Notes under the pieces: generated by a model
Databases searched by the model: none
Told to the model about the DNA's origin: nothing
Seen by the model: the letters and a program-made list of their open reading frames with translations, nothing else
Shown here: positions 39,701 through 48,700 of the stretch, piece by piece
Layout: every line of letters starts with the position of its first letter
Numbering within the stretch: the stretch's first letter is position 1
Made by a program: the position numbers and the translations under genes
Source: Diadema setosum
Lineage: Eukaryota; Echinodermata; Echinoidea; Diadematoida; Diadematidae
DNA: 64,000 nucleotides
Assembly (NCBI GenBank): GCA_033980235.1
Contig: CM067072.1
Span: 32,215,759-32,279,758 of the forward strand
Direction of reading: 5' to 3'

Positions 39701-42700
39701 GGCAAAACCAAACGTTGCCCGAAGCCTGTTTCCAATACTTCAACTTAACTGGTAAGTCTTCAAATTGAAGAAATTTTTGGATTTAAGTTGATATTTACCC
39801 GCGATACTAACTCTGTCATGACGCTGAATGCTACATGCCCCATTCAGCTATGCGTATGGGGCTGCTGGTCACAGTTAGCTACAGTATGCGTATGGGGCTG
39901 CACGCGGCTGGTCGCAGTTGTCATGCAATAATGGTTTCGTACAACACGTACAATACGTGTACTACCTCACAGCGGCGGCTTTGGTACGAAACCATTATTG
40001 CATGATTACTAAGACATGAGAGCACTTTGGGGCGAGTAAGTCTCACAGTGTTAGTTATATGAAAAGTACTTTAACCTGAAACACAAACTAAGACAAGGAA
40101 ATTCAAGGAAACTTTTGAGGTACCAAAACTTTATATTATCTTTAATGTAAACACGAGAAATAATCAAAGGAAATTAAACTTTACTGACAGCAGTTGCAAT
40201 GCGACACGAGATCAGTGAACCTTTGTTCAGAAGGGACATAAACCTCTTAATACCTGAAAGAACGCAATTATCAAAAGTCAGTGGGAGAATATTAATTATA
40301 AATGTCGATTAAAAAAATCAGTGTTTAAGTAAAGGATATATGTGACCATGCACCACAAAACGAAAACACAAAGTCGCACCCCTTAATTTCATGTGAGGAC
40401 TCAAGAAAGGTAAAATGGGTCAACCAAGTCAATTTTGAGTTTTCCATATTTTCTGAAAGAGCTATTCTTCTTCTACATTATTCTTGAGTTTGGGATCATA
40501 AAATGAATGGGAAAGTGCATTTTCAGTAGTTTTTCTACAACCCCCCCCCCTTTTTTTTTTGCAGAGCAGTGAGATCAGGTATGTCTTAGAGACCCCTTTC
40601 CATTTCTTGATAACCCTTTGCAAACTCTTCACTTTCAAGTCTGATAACTTTTGAAAGGATAACGCTACTGCTTTGAAAGTTGGCATTAATCATGGACAGA
40701 ATGTTTTAATACAGCCTGCTCAATTTCAATTAAATATGATAATCCCTTCATTGTTGTTGCTCCAGTGGTTTACATCCTGTTTGTTTGTTTGTTTGTTTTT
40801 TTTGTCCCATTCATCGCACAGCTAGCACGGTTTGGTAAAGATTAAACGCTTGTATAGACAGATAGACCCTATGTGCTTCAGAGCCTCTTTTCTCGGTTCG
40901 CACTTTTCCAAAGCGAGCGCTTTCTTTCCAATATTTAGATAGGTTAGGAGTGTCCATTTGAATTGAGTTATACATCATTTTAAAGCTTAGAGTCTGCCCT
41001 TTTAGAATCTATCCTGAACTAAAAATCCATGTCTGGCGACTTTTTGTTTGTTTTGTGGTGCAGGGTCACACATTTAGTTGGGTTATGGCATGCTGTTTTT
41101 GTGACATTGAGCATTTTCTCTTTATTTAGAATAATTCTGTCGGCCTATTTTAATACCTCGAACTATCAGTCTGACGATTCCTCCTTGTTCCTTCGCATTG
41201 CCGTCGTAGTATTGATATAATCCAGCCATGGATTCGCTTGCCTTGCTGATGTACAACACGTTACCTTGCATGGAAGCGGAAAGATCAGTCTGACCGTTGA
41301 GCACCCAGACGGGTGAGCCTGTATCAGTTCCCACAGCGTTCATGACGAGACGTACTTCTTCATCAATGCTGGCAGTTACCGTCAATTTATTGGGTGTGAA
41401 ATTGGCTGTGCATTGATACAATGTGAACAAGAGAACACATTATTAAGCTAATCTTACACTACTTGGCTAAGATACAAAAACATTCTCTCAATTTCATGTT
41501 CAGGCAAATTATGACACGGACAGGACTCTTAACTCAAAAAAGGATGGAAGAAATGCACTGATTTAATAGTACTCAATCATGATAAGAACAGAAAGGAAAT
41601 TAGGTGCCTAAAATTTAGAAGTGTCTCAGTTCTAAGTTTCCTCATGATTCTGTAAAAAATTGCGAAATATTATAACGATCATTTTCTCCATTGTGAATGG
41701 TGATGTTTACAAATAAAGTTAATGGGTCAAAATGTTGTCTTGGCATAATATAAACATTTTGCATTACGTGTTGTTCATGAATATTACACTAATCCCTTCT
41801 ATATTGATTCAATGCCTGTCTTTTGTTGATATACATGTTCATGTTTCTGAAACATGAAATATAAAAATCATGATTTTGTCTTCCGTTTCTAGACAGTGCC
41901 GTATGAGACGTGGTGATAGACAAGTTTTAGGCTATGAAATGAGTCATGGCGCTATGGACTTTGGATTGTGACCGCGTCTATATCGGTTTTATTTCAATAC
42001 AATCATTATCATTTACGTTGTTTAATTAACTGCCGTAAATATGTAAATGAACTCGACAAACAAAACAAACCCAGACACTTAGTGATCATTCTGGCGTTCC
42101 TAAGTACGAAGGAATTAACTCTACATTGTAATGATCACTTGTGGTGAACCGGCTACTTAGTCATGCATGTTAAAAAACGCTTAAAGGGGATGGCTATATA
42201 GTAACTGATCAGTGGGAATCGGTGAGAATGCTGGGGGATGATTGTTCTAATCCTTGTGTGATTCATTTAAGAGTACATTATACACGTTGTATATCTATTG
42301 TTGTGTGAAAATTATTTGCTTCAGAATGGTCTCATATCCAAATAATGTGCAGTTTAATGTTTCCAGGTTAGCATGCCTGTACAGTGACGGGGTATTAAGA
42401 TTATTTATTCTTCATTAAACACAATAAAAGCATGCAATTAACACCAAAATAAGTCAATATTAAACATATCGCTTCAATCAAATTAAAAGTCACAATTTCC
42501 GACTGTCAGACAAACCTCATAGCATTGACGGTTGCCGTGGTAACAACTATTCTTTAGAGAGAAAATGATTTTTAGTTCATCAAAAATCAAGAAAACATGA
42601 AATGTTTGAGCAGCATACTCATTAAAAATTACTATGATAATTATCAACTCTTTTCACTATGTTCATGCCACATTATTATCGTTGTTATGGCAACAACATG

Positions 42701-45700
42701 ATTTTTTCCCCAGAAAGGAGAAGTACCTTATTAAAAGAAAAATAAATAAATAAATGATCAATTTCTGTACAGTGTAATTTATTCGGCTCTTTTTTTTTCT
42801 ATTTTGGGGATGCTGAAAAGGAATCCACCTATCGCCACTTTTCTCTATGTCTTCAGCCGTTGCCATGGCAGCAAACTATTTTCTTTAAAAGAACTTGTGT
42901 TCTTCATTAAACATCATAAAAACATGTTGTTTAGGCCAAAATATGCCAATATATACATTTCTCTTCAATGAATTAAAAACAGTCCCTTTTTTCAATTGCA
43001 TAGTTACCGCATAGCAATGACAGCTGCCATGGTAACAATTCTTTAAAAGAAAATACTTATATTTTAATGAAAAATGGAAAAAAATGACGAGATTGAGTAG
43101 CATATTAATTACAAATTACTATCAGCTTTTGTTTTTACAACGTTAATTCCGCATCATTTCTGTTGCTTTAGCAATAACATGAAAATTTTTTGTTTCTTTT
43201 TAAGGATAAAAGTTCTATATCAATCTGTTGGAAATTGTTATAGGGGAGATATCATAGTCATTTAAAGGGACTGTACAGTACTCGTTGAGGTGGGGATTCA
43301 TGTTTTGAACATTCCTAAGTGAGATAATGAGAAACCTTTTATGAAATATGAAAGAGCGTGTAATTTTAAGGATTCAACGTTTATTTGATGAAAATTGGTT
43401 TTCAGATGGTTTAGATATCCAAAAAAAGTGATAAAAATAAAAGGCGACAGGCCACGCCTTTTATTAAGATCTCTTTATTTCACCTTGTTTTTGGATATCT
43501 CAGCCATTTCAAGTTAAAACCGATTTTCATCAGATAGACTTTTGATACCTCTTAGAATTGCATGCTCTTTGACATCTCATAGAGTGGTTTCTGAATATCT
43601 CGCAAAATGTTAAAAGCTAAATCCTCACCTTAACCAGACCTGTACATACCCTTTAAGGGTTTCAAATGTCTTGGAGTTATTAATGCTGAAAAAGAGTACA
43701 TCATGACGAAAAAATTGGAACTTTTGGGGAGGTTATTACACATTTGTATTGCTTGTTATTTGTATTTCATATTCCCTAGGTATTTCTATGGTTAAAAAAA
43801 AAAAAAAACTATATATATATATATTCCTTTGTTGTTACGACAGGAACAGAATTAATGTTCCATGAACAGAATTGTGAATGGCTAATAGTCTTGCTCATTT
43901 GTAATACTTCAAAATTTAGGCCATAATTTCAACAATTTTTATGAAGATTTTTTTTTTGTCAAAAGAATTGATGCATTTCTATGGCCATCATGTTAAATAT
44001 TAACCATTATTACGGATATTTAAGGTTTTGAAGGTGCAATGTGATCAGAAATTCAGGAAGCTGACGAAACTTTTGTGTTTTTACTTATTTGTTTTTGTTT
44101 AGTATATTCTTTCCTTCCTTATTTAACGTTTAACGTTATATTGTTTTTCTTTAAAAAGCAGTTTTTCTCATGTTATTGCTATAGCAACAAAGACGAATTG
44201 GGATGAATATAGTGAAAAAAAGAACTGATAGTAATTCGTTATAAATATGTTACTCAATCTTGTCATTTTTTATGAAAATAATATTTTCTGTGATATATTG
44301 TTGTTACCATGGCAACTGTCATTGCTACATGTATGAGGTAACTATGAAAATTGAAAAATTGTGATGTTTTACTTATTTGAATAGACATCATTATCTTGAC
44401 ACATTTTGGTGGTATTATAAAGAAGAACACATCTTCTTTTAAAGAAAATAATTTGTTGCCATAGCAACGGCTGAAGACGTCATTTAGAAAAATGACCTAG
44501 ATGCATTCCCGAAATACAGTAAAAAGCTCAAAAACTTTACAGAAATTGATTATTTGATTATTTTATTTTTTCTTTCCTTTTGAATGAAACAGTTCTTTCT
44601 ATAAAAGAAAGTTTCCCTCTTGTTTTTGCCATAGCAACGATAATAATGTGGGATGAGCATAGTGAAAAAAAGCTGATAATCACAAGAGGACACTAACTGA
44701 TAATGAATAACTACTCAATCATTCCATGTTTTCATGCTTTTTGATGAAAAAAATCACTATTTTCGTTTAAAAATAGGTGTTACCATGGCAACCCTCATCA
44801 CTATGAGGTATCCTGCGATTTTAAATTTTAATCAATGTTTTTATCATGTTTAATGAAGAATACACGTTCGATAAAAGAAAATAATTCGTTGCCATGGCAA
44901 CGGGTGAAGACGTCTGTTAGAAAAAGGGCAACAAGTGGATTCGTGTTCATCACCCCCAAAATAGGGGAAATAGCACAAAAATCAAAATCTAGAGAAGATT
45001 ACACCCCAATATTGTGACAACTCGCCGTCTACTATAAGCTTTTAAAGTGATTATGTATGTATAAGTATGACTTTGTCTCACATTTTTGTTCGTTTTGATA
45101 TCAGCTCATCGTCTCCTTGTCATTAGATTTAGGACATCGCAATACATTGAATTGAAAATAGTTATAAGATACTCAAGCAAAGAAAAACAAATGTGATGTC
45201 ATGAGAATTAGTGATATTGAAGTTGCGATAAGCTAAAGATTAAAATCGCAGTCTTGTAACTGTAAATGAGTGTTATTATTCCGAGGGTCCATCATATGTT
45301 TAACTGTAGAATTGAGTGTATTTTGATACGGAGAAGAAGAATTCTTCCGGTGCTTGGACTACATTGTCATATTATTTATGAGATTACTACAGAAAAGCTG
45401 TTTCACATGGTTGTAAATTATTTTTCTATAGCCTTGGTTTATGAGGAATTACCATTTTCTCCTGTGACTGCATGCTTTTATCAGCTTATACAGTACATGG
45501 CATCAAGACAAAGAGAAATAATATGAAATCTACAAAGTACGAATCACTTTAATAAGTAGCGGAGGGGGTAGATGGTTCCTTCATGCTGATGATATTATCA
45601 TAAAAGGGAGTGGTCAAGATAGAGGGAACATACTGTTTATCTTGTCATTTCTCTCCCTGGAGAGATGGGAGACATTAATGTGGATATCTTCCAAACTATT

Positions 45701-48700
45701 CACCTTTAGTAGGAAAGAAAGTCATGCAGTCAGTGTAAGGCCTCATAGACTTGAGACCAATAAGAGTGTACTTTGAAATCATTTTTGCATTTGTTACTTT
45801 TGTTATCTTTTCTTTTTTTCTCCGACTTGGTATCAAAAACAATGTCTTTACAATATAAAACCTATCATTATACAAAATTTTATTACATCACTAAGGTCAT
45901 CAGTAATAATTACCAACACAGGTACACCTTTGAAAGAGGAAGTTTGGACTGTTTCGAAAATACCGTGAGTGGGTGACTATACTAATGCGCGAACAAAGTC
46001 ATGTGTATTGATTGTTTTATAATGTTATAAAAATGTTATAAAATGATGAAATAAATCCTTTCGTTTGATATTTAAAATCATCCTCATAGCAAGTAGGGCC
46101 TAAATAAAACGATGATATCGCGACGTGAAGTGCTAATGGTAGGTCATTACGCTTTTCTAATGAACAGTCATAAGTAAAATTATGCGTTTCATTGTAGGCG
46201 AAAAACAAATGGTCATGTGTACGTTTCAACCAATATTTTGATTATAATCTGCTCCATCATTCAATACAATAAGGAATGTGGCACTCAGGAGGAGAGGGTT
46301 GTAAATTTAACTCCTCGTTTCGTTTCGTCTTGTCCCTTTTCACCTGACTGGTTAACATGCACGTTATTCATTTACTATGGGCCTATAGTACCTAAGTTAT
46401 GAATGAAAAAGTGTAGCAATGTCACTGCCAGGATGTTCGTCACACGTAAAGCAAGTATGACAATAATCGAAGGAATCATGTAAATAAAGCACTGATAAAC
46501 GCTATGGCATTGACGTTACATCTTTGAACACAGAAACTTAAATAGATGGGAATATCGCACGACTAACGTGCAAGATTGTGCTTGATTACATGTTTCAGTA
46601 AGCAGTATACTCAATCTGACTTTGAAAGTCCAAAATGTTTAGTTGCTCCCGGGTATTTTGCCCTTTCCGTTCCCGTCGAAGATAATTATAAGGTAAAACT
46701 GACTATAGTTAAGTACAACGGAATAAAATACTTTACCGTCAGAACGAATGAACAGAGTCGTAGCGGTCGTTGTCCAATTGTACCGTTCAGCTCGACATGA
46801 GTAAGCCCCAAAGGTGTCTCCACTAGAATCAACAGGTAAGGTGACCTTTGCCGAAGACGTGAGGTAACTTTCGATATTTGAACCCGATGGTAACTGACAC
46901 GAGGAGACATCATCACCGTAAGAACACCAGCTTGCCACATCTGACCCCGTGGTCAAGTCTATTGACCTCTGAAAGGTCAATGTACTTGTCATGTCAGCAC
47001 CGCTCACAATAGCTGCAAATGAAGCGGACTGACTGGGATCGTAGATTGGGTTGAAATTAACACAGGTCATGCCCAGGATGTTTCCTGTCAAGATGAAATA
47101 AATAGAAGTCCATGCAAGAAACAATATGAACGAAATGAGCTTTTTGTTCCACTGAAGTTTCCCTGTAGATAAACACGTGATATTATTGAACACTGAAACA
47201 TTCATAAAACACATCATAGAAGTTTGAAGAAAATCTGATTATGTGCTCCAAACTTATGAATTTTCAAATTCATAACTTCATCCATGCATTGTGCTCTCTA
47301 AGATCCGCGATATTAAAACTGATATTATTTTAAAACAACTTGACTAAGTTTCCCCCAAATCCACTCTTGCGTTTGTTTGTTTTTTTCCTGCAATCTCTAG
47401 ATTTGCTAAATAGGGTGGGCTTAAAAAATGGTAATAATGATAACAATGATAATTTTGGAAGAATAAGAATGTGATAAGCAAGACTGGTGAAAAAATGTTC
47501 ATAGGAAAAATCTCAAAATGTTTGGACTCCCAGATATAAAATTATTTAATCAGCTGTCATTTTTTTTTCTAATAACTAGAGGAATGACGGAAGAGAATAG
47601 CATGTTCACAAAAATAGAGGATGATGCCCATCGTTTCCTACTTACAAAAATCTCTGGGTTTTTTTCTTCTATACCATAGATTACGGAAAGTGTCACGTTT
47701 GCTTTCCAGGAAAGAAAAGAGGAAAGAAATTACATTCATCCACATATCCTTTGTGCAGTGTTGCAGGGCCATAGTGTACTTTATACTTTCAATCCTATTA
47801 GGAACCTCTACAGAGTTTATCTGGTATTTGCTGACGAAACAAATGTAACTCATCGAGAAATACCTGAGAAAGGCCTGAGAATGATTTACAAGTCACGACA
47901 ACTGTGATAAACGTTATTGTCGGGAAAGCAAAACTTAAGGGGACAATTCCTGCTCTAACAATAAGGGACATAAGACATCAGGAAGATTAGTTAAGTCTGA
48001 GACAGAAATTTTGACGGTGTGCAACTTTGAAGGGAATGAAATACTAGTATCCAATTCAATCTCTGCCATATTTATGGTCATTCGAATATCTCTAAAAGTT
48101 GTCTTGGTATTTGGGAATAAGTAACAGTAATAGCCATCCTAGCTGTTACCCGATATTAATCAGAGAGCTTGTCGGAGTGTTTGTTAGAGTTCGTCCTATC
48201 TTCTTTTGACCACTGAGTAAATGACGAATAGTAGTCATTCTAATTATTAAAATCTGCAAGATAGGATATTCACTGACACCACACTGAATTTGATAGCAAA
48301 TCTCCTCAATTCTTGTTCTATTTAATACACTATATCACCGTATCCAATGGGTGTGACTGTCCGTCTTCGTTGGTCATAAATCCCTCATGACTGTAGACCA
48401 AAATTTCTTTTTTTTTCTTTATATATTTTATTGATTTCAACTATTGGCATACAAACATAATTCATTTCTAATTATGGTATACAAATAACACAAACAAGAA
48501 AAATAAATTTTGCGAGAAAAGAAAAAAAAAAGAAAAAGAGAAAAAGGGCAGCAAAGTAGAGGTATGTTTGACCTTCAGCCCTCCATCAAGGGGAGAGGGG
48601 AAATGAAAAACCGGAAGATACGCAGTAGTTCACAACAAAAATAAGAGATGATTTCGATTCGCAACAGAAAGAGGGAAAAGGGGCAAACTCACTCACACTT

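Larger units (their letters stand above)
37589..40265. mobile_element. 2.7-kb foldback (large inverted repeat)
   Basis: The left arm is 37589-38700 and the right arm 38932-40265, near-complementary throughout. The outer ends are GCGTTCTTTCAGGTA and TACCTGAAAGAACGC. Going inward come an AT-rich single-copy part (AAAGTGCTCTCATGTCTTAG), then two GGTTTTGCCGAAAGG-plus-C-run units, then a degenerate TTGGTCTAAT short-repeat domain. The spacer at 38701-38931 has a C run and an A run. Arms differ by about 222 bp, explained by two small hairpins in the right arm. It has no coding frame. The layout (long inverted repeats containing short direct repeats) resembles the TU/foldback elements known from sea urchins. 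Confidence 0.85.

Noticed and set aside
46985..47217. Extending exon 2 upstream to the ATG at 47217
   Set aside because: The frame is open, but a good acceptor (CTTGACAG) at 47085 and the matching phase of the signal-peptide exon at 49773 explain the start better.
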